Source: Sedimentisphaerales bacterium
GTDB lineage: Bacteria; Planctomycetota; Phycisphaerae; Sedimentisphaerales; SG8-4
Direction of reading: 5' to 3'
DNA: 64,000 nucleotides
Assembly (NCBI GenBank): GCA_016928975.1
Contig: JAFGJR010000104.1
Coordinates: forward strand, 1-64,000
Part shown: one piece after another, positions 8,721 to 17,715 of the stretch
Layout: the number at the start of each line of letters is the position of its first letter
How positions within the stretch are numbered: the stretch's first letter is position 1
Notes under the pieces: generated by a model
Databases searched by the model: none
Seen by the model: only the letters and a program-made list of their open reading frames with translations
What the model was told of the DNA's origin: nothing
Position numbers and translations under genes: made by a program

Positions 8721-9212
8721 TCAGCCCTCCATGACTGTTCGACCCACTTCGACGCGAGCGTTACTAAACGGAAATGGAAGAAATCGACTGCCTTGTGGGA
8801 ATAGGAATTGCAGGGTACAGTCGCCGCAACGTGCTGGCTCGAGACGTTGCTTGTTCTTCCCCCTTGGTGCTCGCACACCGCAGTGATGAGACGGTAACAT
8901 GCGGTTAGAAACCACCATAACATCCCTGTGTCTGGCTTGTTTGTCCGGAGTCTGCGTATTCAGGTGTGAAAGATGAGACGATTGGGCCTCGGCGGCCTGT
9001 GCGGCAGCTTGCGATGCCCGCATTCCCGTTGGGAAGCGAATCATCCATTGACTCAAATCCCGCTCGGGACATAAGGAATCGAAGCCGTTCAGACAGGCAG
9101 TCCCGCAAGGTCCCGCCGCTGCCACCCCCATGGCGGACTGACACTCCGGTCCGGTCTGGCGACCGGCGACCGGCACTCCGCGCACTTCCTTGCACACCCT
9201 CAGCAAATCCAT
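8721..9212 (-). CDS. Possible ORF of unknown function (163 residues), SD-led
   Basis: Weakly supported. The ATG at 9212 is preceded by a perfect GGAGG (9224-9220) with a 7-base spacer and overlaps the TAA of the upstream mini-ORF by one base. The first 60 residues contain six Cys (MDLLRVCKEVRG, then PCGTACLNGFDSLCP), and a hairpin lies 18 bases after the stop. Against it: no recognisable family, base use no different from background, and a C-terminal third that does not look like a normal fold. It could be a lineage-specific gene, a decayed gene, or chance. Confidence 0.28.
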   Translation of the reverse strand: MDLLRVCKEVRGVPVAGRQTGPECQSAMGVAAAGPCGTACLNGFDSLCPERDLSQWMIRFPTGMRASQAAAQAAEAQSSHLSHLNTQTPDKQARHRDVMVVSNRMLPSHHCGVRAPRGKNKQRLEPARCGDCTLQFLFPQGSRFLPFPFSNARVEVGRTVMEG

Positions 9213-9364
9213 TACCCTACCTCCGTGTCGCAGTGGCCGCAAATGCCATCGGCATCCATCCACTTGCACATGGTGCAGACTCTAAACGCACCGTCGTCCG
9301 TGAGAAGCGCACCGTCCCACTGGTGGCTTTTTGGCTTGACCCTCCTCCAATGAGGGAATGCCAA
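9212..9364 (-). CDS. Possible Cys-rich mini-ORF (50 residues, or 19 from ATG at 9271)
   Basis: The frame ends with VCTMCKWMDADGICGHCD, a C-x2-C...C-x2-C pattern like a small zinc ribbon. The only start for the longer form is TTG at 9364, a few bases after the predicted transcription start of the promoter at 9376-9404. An ATG at 9271 would give a 19-residue peptide. Its stop overlaps the next ATG, suggesting coupling. Unrecognised and unproven. Confidence 0.3.
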   Translation of the reverse strand: MAFPHWRRVKPKSHQWDGALLTDDGAFRVCTMCKWMDADGICGHCDTEVG

Positions 9365-9375
9365 ATACGTGTTCT

Positions 9376-9404
9376 CTAATACCCGTATCCGCTCCGATTG
9401 TCAA
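9376..9404 (-). promoter_or_regulatory. Candidate strong sigma70 promoter, minus strand
   Basis: On the minus strand, a perfect TTGACA (9404-9399), a 17-base spacer and TATTAG (9381-9376). It points into the gene-poor stretch 9375-8500, about 54 bases beyond the end of the HtrA gene. This supports a separate transcript there. Confidence 0.45.
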
Positions 9405-9457
9405 GGAGAAACTTGGAAAATCGGGACAAAATCTCCGCGCGGATGGGCCCACCCGTG

Positions 9458-10861
9458 TCACAAGGGTGCGCCCGTCGGCCTCAGGGCGCGGGCCGGCAGC
9501 CGCACCAGGAAGCGCCGCTCGATCTGCCCGAACAGCCCTATGCTGATCCGCAGTATCTTGAACTCGACCGTATCCCCCTCCGTCACCTTCTCCATCTCGA
9601 GGGAGAACTCCTCCAGGTTGCGGACGGTCGCATCGTTGACCTGTAGGAGCAGGTCTCCCGGTTGGACCCCGGTCTGGCCGGCGATCCCCCGTGCGTCCAC
9701 GTCCGTCACGATCAGGATCGGATACGCGCTCCGGAAGTCGAAGCGCCGGGCGACGGCCGCCGTGAGCTCAGAGACGTCCATTTGAAAGTAACTCCTGGCC
9801 AGAAGGCGTCCGTCGGGCAGGGGCCGGGGCAGCAGGGCCAGCTCGACGACGCGACTGGCCGGCCTCGCCTCTTTGGGCCGGATGTAGGTGACACGGATCG
9901 GCTCGGCCACGTCCTTGTTCATCATCCGCACGTAGAAATCGATGATGTTGCGAATCCTGTGACCGTCCACTGCCGTGATTAGATCGCCGGCCGCGAGACC
10001 CTTCGCGTCCGCCGGGCTGCCTTTGCTGACGGAATCGACGACTACACCGGTAAACGGGCCGTAGCTTTGCATCGGACCCATCGTCAGCCCGAGGCGCACC
10101 CGCCGCAGCTTCTCCGGCATGAGCATGTGACTGAGGTTATCGACGAGCATGTCCACCGGTATGGCAAAGCCGATGTTCTGCGCCTCGGCCCGGATGGCCG
10201 TGGTGACGCCGATGAGCTGACCGTTCACGTTGAGCAGCGGGCCGCCGCTGTTGCCCGGATTGATCGGTGCGTCGGTCTGGATCAGGCCCCGCAGCCAGTA
10301 TCCCTCGGTGACCTGGATGTCTCGTCCGACGGCGCTGACCACGCCGCTCGTCACGGTATTGGAATACCCGTAGGGATTGCCGATCGCGATGACCATCTCC
10401 CCGATCATCAGATCATTGCTGCGCCCCAGCTCGACAAAGGGAAGCTTCTCGTCGGTCTTGATCGTCAGCACGGCCAGGTCCTTGTTCGCATCGACGCTGA
10501 CGATCTGGGCCTGGAACTCCCGGCCGTCGCTGAACACCACCTTGATCCGCTTCACTCCCTCGACGACGTGGGCATTGGTGACGATGAACCCGTCTTCGTG
10601 CACGACGACTCCCGACCCGAGAACCGGCACCTGCTGCTCGTATCTTGGCCCCCACCCATCGAACTGGTCGAAGCCCGGCCACACCTGGCGCGAGATGGTC
10701 TGTTCGCCGGACACGTTGACGACGGTCTTGTGCGTCCGTTCATAAACCTTGACGACGGGAGTCTGGCGATCGAACTGAAGGCGATCCCGAGCGTCGCCAG
10801 GTGGAGCGAATCCGGCCAGGGCAAGCAGGCACACGGCTTGTAGCGCGATTGACTTCATCAT
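9458..10861 (-). CDS. HtrA/DegP-type periplasmic serine protease with two PDZ domains
   Basis: A 467-residue exported trypsin-like protease for periplasmic protein quality control. A signal peptide (MMKSIALQAVCLLALAG) precedes the protease domain. Catalytic residues are His98 (TNAHVVEG), Asp128 (NKDLAVL) and Ser205 (NPGNSGGPL). Two PDZ domains follow (about 255-345 with KGSPADAKGLAAGD, and 370-460 with IAGQTGVQPGDLLLQV). The start at 10861 is preferred over 10882 because GGAGA lies 9 bases before it and the signal peptide starts there. It is a single gene; the next upstream minus-strand gene ends 190 bases away. Confidence 0.9.
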   Translation of the reverse strand: MMKSIALQAVCLLALAGFAPPGDARDRLQFDRQTPVVKVYERTHKTVVNVSGEQTISRQVWPGFDQFDGWGPRYEQQVPVLGSGVVVHEDGFIVTNAHVVEGVKRIKVVFSDGREFQAQIVSVDANKDLAVLTIKTDEKLPFVELGRSNDLMIGEMVIAIGNPYGYSNTVTSGVVSAVGRDIQVTEGYWLRGLIQTDAPINPGNSGGPLLNVNGQLIGVTTAIRAEAQNIGFAIPVDMLVDNLSHMLMPEKLRRVRLGLTMGPMQSYGPFTGVVVDSVSKGSPADAKGLAAGDLITAVDGHRIRNIIDFYVRMMNKDVAEPIRVTYIRPKEARPASRVVELALLPRPLPDGRLLARSYFQMDVSELTAAVARRFDFRSAYPILIVTDVDARGIAGQTGVQPGDLLLQVNDATVRNLEEFSLEMEKVTEGDTVEFKILRISIGLFGQIERRFLVRLPARALRPTGAPL

Positions 10862-11050
10862 GGGATCGATTCTCCATTTCATCTGATATCATGATGCCTG
10901 ACACGTACACTTTCTTCCATGCGGGCCATGACATTGCAGACGGATCGCTCGACGGGAATTGCATGAACAGATGATGGAGCGGTGCAATCAAGCGGTGCGA
11001 GGATACAAGCCCATTCAACAGGGGAAGGCGTCTGACTCGGCAAGCCTGCG

Positions 11051-11533
11051 CTAGTGCCTGTGCGACATACGATCATCCGGCCTTCGCCCTCTTTGCGGCT
11101 GTCTCCCCTGACGGCCTCTGTCCGAAATCTCCTTGATCTCGAATTTGCCCCCTCTGGGTTTGGGTCGCCCGGGACGTTTGCGGGCGGCCTTGCCCTTCTT
11201 GAGGACAATCAGAGCGTTGCGGGCAATCTCCCCCGTCCTGGGATCCTGATGGCTGAGACCTTCCACGAGCACCTCTTCTGCCCTCTTGCGCATTCGCCCA
11301 CGCATCTTCCTCAGTCCGTAGGCCGCAGCGCTCTTGACCCGCCGAGGAGAATCCCCCAGCAGCGCTTCCTTGAGGATGTCCAATCCGTCTTCCTGCATCC
11401 AGGAGAGGTTGAAGGCACTCTGGCGCACGGTCGAAATGTTCGATGAGTACAACTGTTCCCGCAGCTTGGCGAGCAGCTTGATCGACGCTTCGTCTTTCTC
11501 CCGCCCTGACGGCTGTCTCTTTTCGAGCTTCAT
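11051..11533 (-). CDS. Small HEAT-like protein with basic RG-rich tail
   Basis: A 160-residue protein. Residues 1-110 are helical with HEAT/ARM-like pairs (SIKLLAKLREQL; VKSAAAYGLRKMRGRM; ARNALIVLKKG), a scaffold fold used in protein binding. From about residue 112 the chain is dominated by Lys, Arg, Gly and Pro (KAARKRPGRPKPRGGK, later RGRQGRQPQRGRRPDDR), which suggests nucleic-acid binding. The start at 11533 follows GGGAGGT at 6-base spacing. There is no signal peptide, so it is cytoplasmic. Function unknown; an RNA- or ribosome-associated role is speculation. Confidence 0.65.
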   Translation of the reverse strand: MKLEKRQPSGREKDEASIKLLAKLREQLYSSNISTVRQSAFNLSWMQEDGLDILKEALLGDSPRRVKSAAAYGLRKMRGRMRKRAEEVLVEGLSHQDPRTGEIARNALIVLKKGKAARKRPGRPKPRGGKFEIKEISDRGRQGRQPQRGRRPDDRMSHRH

Positions 11534-11954
11534 GAAGCCACCTCCCTGTAGCCCTCGGTGCAGACCGCCAGATTGCGGAAGGTAGTCTTGAACCCGGCTG
11601 TCGGAGACGATCGAACTGCCCAGCACAGGCAGTCCACGACAGGAATCCAACGAGTTATCAGACGCTCCCTCGGCAGATCATGGGCATGTGGTTGGCCGTC
11701 CGTCACTCCATGCCTGGACACCAGCATCCTTGCCTATCCTCCAGCAAAGAACCTCATATTCCTAAGCTTGTCGCGTACGCCTGGTTCGCGGCAACCGGCA
11801 CCTGCCGCCACTTCCCCCGATCTCTGTGACATCCTCGAACGACAACCTTGACGATCATCCATGGATGCAGGCTGCTCAGGCCCGCCGACACTCCACGCTG
11901 CGGCCCCCGAAGGGACCCACAAGCACAGCGCCAATAGATGCCGAAATCGAAGTC

Positions 11955-11983
11955 ATTGTCACAGCCGCCAAACAGGTTGTCAA
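11955..11983 (-). promoter_or_regulatory. Candidate sigma70 promoter toward the HEAT-like gene
   Basis: Minus strand: a perfect TTGACA (11983-11978), a 17-base spacer and GACAAT (11960-11955; 4 of 6). A transcript from here would have a leader of about 415 bases before 11533, or serve an unseen short gene or RNA. Confidence 0.4.
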
Positions 11984-12310
11984 CCTATTTTTGGGGCAGA
12001 GTTTTACTATTTGCCATCTCCATTTGCCCGTGTGAGGTGAATGCTGTGCCTCGACCGGCCGGACTCCCTTGGCCTGCGAGGCGCGCGGCATCCAAAAAAA
12101 CCATTTTCCTGTAACAAACGGACATTTTCGAGCGTCTGATTAGAACAGCGAAGGGGATCGGTCCGGGCAGGTATGCCGACGCAGAGATGGCGGATTTTCG
12201 AGAGACCTGCCGTGGTTGCTGCCACAGAGTGAAGGTTTGGACGGGTGAAGACGTGTCAGCCGATGTGACGATGCGGTGTTTCCTGCGACGTACAGAGCCG
12301 ACCCGCGCAC

Positions 12311-12339
12311 TTGACCAAGACCGTCAACATGAGTACACT
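12311..12339 (+). promoter_or_regulatory. Candidate sigma70 promoter of the type II secretion operon
   Basis: TTGACC (12311-12316; 5 of 6), a 17-base spacer and TACACT (12334-12339; 4 of 6). The predicted transcription start is near 12346, about 26-35 bases before gspE. Confidence 0.5.
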
Positions 12340-12371
12340 GAAGAATTCAATGATCGTCTCATTGAGGCTGC

Positions 12372-14105
12372 GTGATACGGATGGATTCACACGGTGGTAA
12401 TATCAGAAGGAAGCGGCTGGGCGAGCTGCTCTGTGAGAAGGCCTACCTGGATGAAGCCGGGTTGGGCGTCGCTCTGGCCGAGCAGAAGGTCAAACACAAG
12501 CGGCTCGGACAAATCCTCCTGGAGATGGGGTATATCACACAGGCGCAGTTGAACGAGGCCCTGGCGTGCCAGGCGGGGATCGAGAGGATCGAGCTTGCTG
12601 AGGTATCCATCAGCAGTGATGTTATCGGTCTTGTCCCGGCCGATCTGGTCAGCAAGTACAATATTCTGCCTCTGTGGCAGCAGGATGGTCGCCTGGCGGT
12701 TGCCATGACAGATCCGTTTCAGCCGCAGGTGATGGAAGACTTACGTCTGGTGAGCGGGTGCCTGATCCAGAGGTACTACACCGACCCTGCCCAGATGGAA
12801 AACGCCATTTTGAGGTTCTATGGCAGCAACGTGGCGAGAATGCTGGACGACCTGGCGCCGACCGAACAGCGGACGGACGAGGAATCGGGCAATGGCGACT
12901 ATTCACCTGCCAAGCTTCACGAGCTGGCCCGCGAGCCCTCCCTGGTGAATCTGGTGAATCTGGTCATCTTCGAGGCGATTGAGGCTCGTGCGAGCGACAT
13001 CCATATCGAGCCGTTCGACCGAGAGGTCAAGATCAAGTACCGCATCGACGGCATCCTTGTGGAGAAGAGCCCATCCCCCAAGCGGCTTCACGCCGCCATT
13101 GTCTCCCGCATCAAGATCATGGCGAATATGAACATCGCCGAGCGATTCATCCCACAGGACGGGCACATCGAGTTCACGGGCAAGAACGGCCGGATCGACA
13201 TCCGCGTCTCCACCGTACCCACCGTGTGGGGGGAGGCCGTGGAGCTTCGATTGCTCGACAAATCTGCGTCTCTCATCGGTCTCGGCGAGCTGGGGATGAA
13301 CCCTCAAACCCTGGAAGGCTTCTCGAAGTGTCTGCGAAAAACACATGGCATCGTCCTGGTGACCGGGCCGACCGGATCGGGCAAGACCACGACGCTGTAT
13401 GCCGCTCTGAACAGGATCTATTCGCCGGCGGTCAAGATGATCACGATCGAGGACCCCGTCGAGTACCAGCTCGAAGGCATCAACCAGATGCCGGTGAACC
13501 CGAAACGGGGCCTGACGTTCGCCACCGGCCTGCGGCACATCCTCCGGCACGACCCGGATATTGTCATGGTGGGCGAGATTCGTGACCGAGAGACGGCTGA
13601 CATCGCGATCCGGGCGGCCCTTACCGGCCACCTGGTCTTTTCCACCTTGCACACCAATGATGCCGCCGGGGCGGTGACTCGGTTGATCGATATGGGTGTG
13701 GAGCCCTTCCTGTTGGCCAGCTCGCTCGAGGGAATCCTCGCGCAGCGGCTCGTACGCAAGATCTGCCCGAGATGCAAGGAGGTATACGAGCCCGACGAGA
13801 GCTTGCTGGCAAGCCTCAACGGGTCGTTCAAGATCGGGCCCGGCGCCAAGTTCCATCATGGTGCAGGCTGCAACGAGTGCAACCAGACAGGGATGACGGG
13901 CAGAACCGGGATTTTCGAGATGCTGCGCGTCACAGGGCATCTGCGTGACCTGATTGCCTCACGGCCGACCACGGAGCAGATCATGCGGGAAGCCCCGGCC
14001 GATCATATCAGCATGGTGCACGACGGCATCGGCAAAGTGTTGGCCGGCGCGACAACCATCGAGGAGGTCTTCCGGGTCGCCAAGAGCATTGGGGACGAGG
14101 AATGA
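12372..14105 (+). CDS. gspE: Type II secretion ATPase GspE
   Basis: A 577-residue cytoplasmic hexameric ATPase that powers pseudopilus assembly. The N-terminal MshEN-like region (about 1-150) contains RLGELLCEKAYL and RLGQILLEMGYI. The ATPase domain (about 190-565) has Walker A GPTGSGKTTT near residue 332, DPDIVMVGEIRDRETAD (Walker B region) and the His-box TGHLVFSTLHTNDA. The C4 zinc-binding motif (CPRC near 463, CNEC near 498) is typical of GspE. The start is ambiguous: GTG at 12372 or ATG at 12381, with GAGG at 12364-12367. It heads a twelve-gene plus-strand run. Confidence 0.93.
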   Translation: MIRMDSHGGNIRRKRLGELLCEKAYLDEAGLGVALAEQKVKHKRLGQILLEMGYITQAQLNEALACQAGIERIELAEVSISSDVIGLVPADLVSKYNILPLWQQDGRLAVAMTDPFQPQVMEDLRLVSGCLIQRYYTDPAQMENAILRFYGSNVARMLDDLAPTEQRTDEESGNGDYSPAKLHELAREPSLVNLVNLVIFEAIEARASDIHIEPFDREVKIKYRIDGILVEKSPSPKRLHAAIVSRIKIMANMNIAERFIPQDGHIEFTGKNGRIDIRVSTVPTVWGEAVELRLLDKSASLIGLGELGMNPQTLEGFSKCLRKTHGIVLVTGPTGSGKTTTLYAALNRIYSPAVKMITIEDPVEYQLEGINQMPVNPKRGLTFATGLRHILRHDPDIVMVGEIRDRETADIAIRAALTGHLVFSTLHTNDAAGAVTRLIDMGVEPFLLASSLEGILAQRLVRKICPRCKEVYEPDESLLASLNGSFKIGPGAKFHHGAGCNECNQTGMTGRTGIFEMLRVTGHLRDLIASRPTTEQIMREAPADHISMVHDGIGKVLAGATTIEEVFRVAKSIGDEE

Positions 14106-14171
14106 TCGGTCTGCTGCCACGACGGGACTTGTCGGCAGGCCGGCGGCTTTCACGCAGGGGCGGAGAGTATC

Positions 14172-15437
14172 TTGGGCCAGTATTCGTACAAAGCGGTTGA
14201 TCAATCCGGCGGACATGTCGCGGGCGTGGTCGAGGCGGCCGACCGCAGGAATGCCGTGGCGACACTGACCGGACGTGGCCATCTTGTCACGGAACTGGTC
14301 GAGCGGACGGGACGTCACGAGACCGGAGAGTCGGCCCCATCTGCGATTGCCCTGCCGAACCTGCCTCTTCTGGGGCGTGGGCGGCCGTCGAGCAAGGACA
14401 TCCTGGCCGTGACGACACAGTTGAGCACGGCAGTGCGAGCGGGTCTGCCCCTGCTGAATTGCCTCGACCTGATCCGCAAGCAGCAGCGAAAGCCGGTCAT
14501 GCGCGAGATGCTCGACGACCTGGTCAAATCCGTCAACGGCGGCAAGGCCCTTTCTGAGGCGATGGCCGAGCACAGGGAGGTCTTCAGCCCCCTCTATCTG
14601 TCGATGATCCGGGTGGGAGAGACGGGAGGCATCCTCGAGCAGACCAGCGCGCAACTGGCGATGATCCTGTCGCGTGAAGAGAAGGTCAAGACGAACATGA
14701 AGAACGCCGCGGCCTACCCGATCTTCGTCCTGATCATCGGCATCGTGTCCGCGACGATCATCGTGACGTTGATCCTGCCGAAGATCCTGGCAACCATCGA
14801 TGTGGCGGCCGTGGCTTTGCCTTTGCCGACGAGGATCCTTCTTGGCGTCAGCGGCTTTCTCCGCGCCCTGTTCACGAGTGTCGCCGGGTGGGGCGTTCTG
14901 ACTGTCCTGGCGGCCAGCTTCGTGGGTTTTCACCGGTGGACGAAGACGGCCGGCAGACTCTCCTGGGACCGCATCAAATTGCGAATCCCCGTCCTCGGAT
15001 CGGTGCTACGGACGACCGCCGTGGGGCGGTTCGCCCGGACGCTGGGCGCTCTGACCAAAGGCGGCGTGACCATCCTCGAGGCGCTGGGAGTCGTTCGCGA
15101 TACCCTGGGCAATGAGGTGTTGGCCAGACAAGTCGATCACGTGGCGGAAGAAGTCAAGCGGGGCGAATCGCTCGCTGATCCCCTGGAGGGGTCAGGCGAG
15201 TTCCCGCCGCTGCTCGTGCAGATCGTGGCCGTGGGGGAGCAGACAGGCAAGCTCGATGAGCTTTTGCTCAACGCCGCCGAGACGTTCGACACGGATGCCG
15301 ACGCCGCGATCAACCGGTTCATGTCGGTCTTTCCGGCGGTGCTGATTCTGATCCTGGCTCTGATCATCGGGTTCATCATTGCGGCGGCATTGCTGCCCAT
15401 CGTGAATATGTCCCTTCAGGCCGGAACCATGCGGTAG
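14172..15437 (+). CDS. gspF: Type II secretion inner-membrane platform protein GspF
   Basis: A 421-residue polytopic protein of the inner-membrane platform that contacts GspE and GspL. MGQYSYKAVDQSGGHVAGVV is a typical GspF opening. Two T2SSF domains (about 75-200 and 275-400) each carry a G-E-x-T/S-G motif (VGETGGILE, VGEQTGKLDE), with three hydrophobic segments, the last being VLILILALIIGFIIAAALLP. It starts with TTG at 14172, six bases after GGAG. It lies 66 bases after gspE in the same operon. Confidence 0.92.
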   Translation: MGQYSYKAVDQSGGHVAGVVEAADRRNAVATLTGRGHLVTELVERTGRHETGESAPSAIALPNLPLLGRGRPSSKDILAVTTQLSTAVRAGLPLLNCLDLIRKQQRKPVMREMLDDLVKSVNGGKALSEAMAEHREVFSPLYLSMIRVGETGGILEQTSAQLAMILSREEKVKTNMKNAAAYPIFVLIIGIVSATIIVTLILPKILATIDVAAVALPLPTRILLGVSGFLRALFTSVAGWGVLTVLAASFVGFHRWTKTAGRLSWDRIKLRIPVLGSVLRTTAVGRFARTLGALTKGGVTILEALGVVRDTLGNEVLARQVDHVAEEVKRGESLADPLEGSGEFPPLLVQIVAVGEQTGKLDELLLNAAETFDTDADAAINRFMSVFPAVLILILALIIGFIIAAALLPIVNMSLQAGTMR

Positions 15438-15475
15438 CAAGGCTGAAGCATACTGTCAAAGTGGAGTCCTGCAAA

Positions 15476-15907
15476 ATGACGCGTAGACCTGAGAAGAACA
15501 AGGGATTCACGCTCGTCGAGCTGCTTGTCGTCATCCTGATCGTGTCGATGTTGGCCGCCGTCCTGGCGCCTCGCGTGTTTCGAGGATTGGGCAAAGCGAA
15601 GTCGGGGATCGCGCAGACGAATATGGCCATCATTGCCGATTCACTCACGCGGTTCCAGTATGACTGCGGCCGATTGCCAGACGAGTCGGAGGGCGGGCTG
15701 GAAGCGCTGCTGATCGCACCGCCCGACCTGACGGAAAAATGGAACGGGCCTTACCTGAGGAAGAGCCAGATCATCGATCCCTGGGGAAACCCGTACGTCT
15801 ACTTCTCCGAGGGCCAGTACAACCCGGGCAGCTTCGATCTGATCTGTCTGGGGGGCGACGGCCAGGAGGGTGGCGAAGGCGACAATGCGGATATCGTGTA
15901 TGAGTAG
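15476..15907 (+). CDS. gspG: Major pseudopilin GspG
   Basis: A 143-residue main subunit of the secretion pseudopilus. The class III signal has cleavage after Gly10 and mature Phe1 and Glu5 (KNKG/FTLVELLVVILIV), followed by a long hydrophobic helix. The C-terminal part (LPDESEGGLEAL; DPWGNPYVY; ICLGGDGQEGGEGDNADI) has the calcium-binding loop typical of GspG. The start at 15476 lies 9 bases after GGAG. Processing needs a prepilin peptidase not encoded in this window. Confidence 0.93.
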   Translation: MTRRPEKNKGFTLVELLVVILIVSMLAAVLAPRVFRGLGKAKSGIAQTNMAIIADSLTRFQYDCGRLPDESEGGLEALLIAPPDLTEKWNGPYLRKSQIIDPWGNPYVYFSEGQYNPGSFDLICLGGDGQEGGEGDNADIVYE

Positions 15908-16520
15908 GTCGCGCCACATTACGGCAACGCGAAGGCGCCGGAGAGTGGTTCCCGTGCGTGTCGAAGCCGGGGGCTTCACGCTGCTGGAGCTGATGCTCGT
16001 CATAGCCATCGTCGTGTTGCTCGGCGGTGTGGGTGGTGGAATGTACCTGGGCACTCACAAGAAGCTTCTGGTGGAGAAGGCGGCGCGTCAGTTTCTGTTG
16101 ATGGCCCGCTATGCAAGGATTGCGGCGGTCGAGGAACAGCAGCCGTTCGACCTGGAGTTCGACAAGGACGAGGGCTTTGGGCTGACTACCACGCGGCAGA
16201 ACGAGGTTTCCGGCCAGACGGAGAAGATCAGCATCAGGAACTACTACTGTCGACCGGTGCAGTTTGAGGGGGATGTGAAATTCGAGGATGCCCGGATCGT
16301 GGCGATGATGGACGAGCCCCTCGCTGACACTCAGCAGGAGCAGAAGATTACATTCTGGCCCAACGGCACGGCTCAATCGGCCGTGGTGCAGATCGGGGAT
16401 GGACAAACGCACTACACGATCTCGATCGTCGCGTCCACCGGACGAGCGACCTTGTACTTCGGGCCGGCGGATGCGATCAAGACCGGCAAGAATGTGACCA
16501 TCGACCTGGACGCACAATGA
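15900..16520 (+). CDS. gspH: Minor pseudopilin GspH
   Basis: A 206-residue minor pseudopilin. A strongly basic leader (RRRRR) precedes the cleavage site Gly25/Phe26 with mature Glu5 (GG/FTLLELMLVIAIVVLL), then a globular beta domain. The ATG at 15900 lies inside the end of gspG (8-base overlap). A GTG start closer to the cleavage site is also possible. The next gene overlaps by four bases (ATGA). GspH is assigned from gene order between G and I. Confidence 0.82.
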   Translation: MSRSRHITATRRRRRVVPVRVEAGGFTLLELMLVIAIVVLLGGVGGGMYLGTHKKLLVEKAARQFLLMARYARIAAVEEQQPFDLEFDKDEGFGLTTTRQNEVSGQTEKISIRNYYCRPVQFEGDVKFEDARIVAMMDEPLADTQQEQKITFWPNGTAQSAVVQIGDGQTHYTISIVASTGRATLYFGPADAIKTGKNVTIDLDAQ

Positions 16521-16942
16521 CGGCACAGCGCAGAGCAAGACAGACAGGTTTCAATCTGGTCGAGACCCTGGTGGCCAGCGTGATCCTTTCAGGATCGGTG
16601 CTCGCGCTGGCGGCGATCAGCACGAATGCGCTGAGCGACACCACGCTGAACCGACACTACGAGCTGGCCGCGGCGGTGATCGACGAGCAATTGACCATGA
16701 TCGACTACATGGGTATCGATCAATTCCTCAAGCTCGATCAGACCGAGGGCGTGGATGAGAAGTTCGAGCCTGGCTATCACTGGAAGGTATCCAGCGCGTA
16801 CCAGAGTGCCGACAATCTTTATCTGGTGACGATCACGGTCACGTGGGCCGAGGGGAAACGGCCGTATAGCGTCACGGCGCAAACGATGCTGGATGGCACC
16901 GCCCTGGCCGCGACTACAACCGGGACAACGAGCCAACGATGA
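16517..16942 (+). CDS. gspI: Minor pseudopilin GspI
   Basis: A 141-residue minor pseudopilin. The cleavage site is Gly11/Phe12 with mature Glu5 (TG/FNLVETLVASVIL). The short globular part (HWKVSSAY, LVTITVTWAEG) fits GspI, which forms the pilus tip complex with J and K. The start overlaps gspH and the end overlaps gspJ by four bases each, implying coupled translation. Confidence 0.8.
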   Translation: MTAQRRARQTGFNLVETLVASVILSGSVLALAAISTNALSDTTLNRHYELAAAVIDEQLTMIDYMGIDQFLKLDQTEGVDEKFEPGYHWKVSSAYQSADNLYLVTITVTWAEGKRPYSVTAQTMLDGTALAATTTGTTSQR

Positions 16943-17715
16943 GACACGCACCGGACAACCGGGGATTCACACTGGCCGAGGTGCTCGTCGCCTCCACGCT
17001 CAGTGCGTTCATCGCGCTGGCGGCCGTCGGAGCGTTGAAAGCTGTCACCGACAGCTCTCAGGTGGTCGATCGTGCCACGGAAACGATGGGGCAAGTGCGA
17101 TTCGCCGCCCGGATGATAGCGGATGATCTCCACAATCTGTATCGCGACCCGGACCCCAGGAGCATGAAGTTGGTTGCCACCTCGGCCGAATCCAGTGCGG
17201 GCAGTCCCACCATGCTGACTTTCTACGCCGTTGGAAGCGCCAGGGCCAGAGTGGGCCAGCCCGAAGGCGATATCTACGAGATCTCATACTTTCTGAGCAA
17301 AGACGAGGGCGCGGAGCCGACGGCCGAAGAGACGCCGGACAAGTTCATCCTCTTCCGGCGGTTGTGGCCCAATCCCGACAAAGACAGGAACCCTGGCGGC
17401 ATGCTCTCGCCCATCGCGGAGAACATCGACGCCTTTGAGATGCGGTTCTTCGATGGCAAGCAGTGGGCGACCCAATGGCCTGAAGAGTTGCAGTCGATCC
17501 CTGAGTTGGTGGAGATCACCCTCGTCACTCTGCCGAGGGGGCGGGGCAGTCCCGTGATCGAGAGGTTCACGGTGAATTTCCCCCGGCTGGCGGCCCGGGA
17601 GGCTGCTGCGTCGGGTGGAGAACCGCCGGGCGGGCAGGGGGGCGGTCAGCCGCAGCAGGGAGCGCCACAGATGCAAGGGAACCAGGGCATACAAGGACCC
17701 CCGGTATCCAGATGA
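16939..17715 (+). CDS. gspJ: Minor pseudopilin GspJ
   Basis: A 258-residue tip pseudopilin. The cleavage site is Gly9/Phe10 with mature Glu5 (RG/FTLAEVLVASTLSAF), followed by a beta-rich domain (MLTFYAVG; IDAFEMRFFDGKQW; LVEITLVTLPRG) typical of GspJ. About 40 C-terminal residues are a Gly/Gln/Pro-rich tail not usual for the family. Overlaps by ATGA on both sides. Confidence 0.82.
   Translation: MRHAPDNRGFTLAEVLVASTLSAFIALAAVGALKAVTDSSQVVDRATETMGQVRFAARMIADDLHNLYRDPDPRSMKLVATSAESSAGSPTMLTFYAVGSARARVGQPEGDIYEISYFLSKDEGAEPTAEETPDKFILFRRLWPNPDKDRNPGGMLSPIAENIDAFEMRFFDGKQWATQWPEELQSIPELVEITLVTLPRGRGSPVIERFTVNFPRLAAREAAASGGEPPGGQGGGQPQQGAPQMQGNQGIQGPPVSR

Larger units (their letters stand above)
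11534..12371. other. Gene-poor divergent intergenic region
   Basis: An 838-base gap between the HEAT-like gene (minus) and gspE (plus). It holds a minus-strand promoter candidate (11955-11983), a plus-strand promoter candidate (12311-12339) and a short palindrome AGGTT-GTC-AACCT at 11974-11986 followed by ATTTTT. Short open frames occur but none has family-like sequence. No tRNA or known ncRNA was recognised. Confidence 0.5.

Noticed and set aside
11530..11727. A 65-residue minus-strand frame overlapping the HEAT-like gene start by ATGA
   Set aside because: Position is suggestive and GGAGG lies upstream, but the sequence has no recognisable features and base use is like background.
12187..12375. 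A 62-residue plus-strand frame before gspE
   Set aside because: It spans the best promoter candidate for the operon and overlaps the gspE start; no family features.
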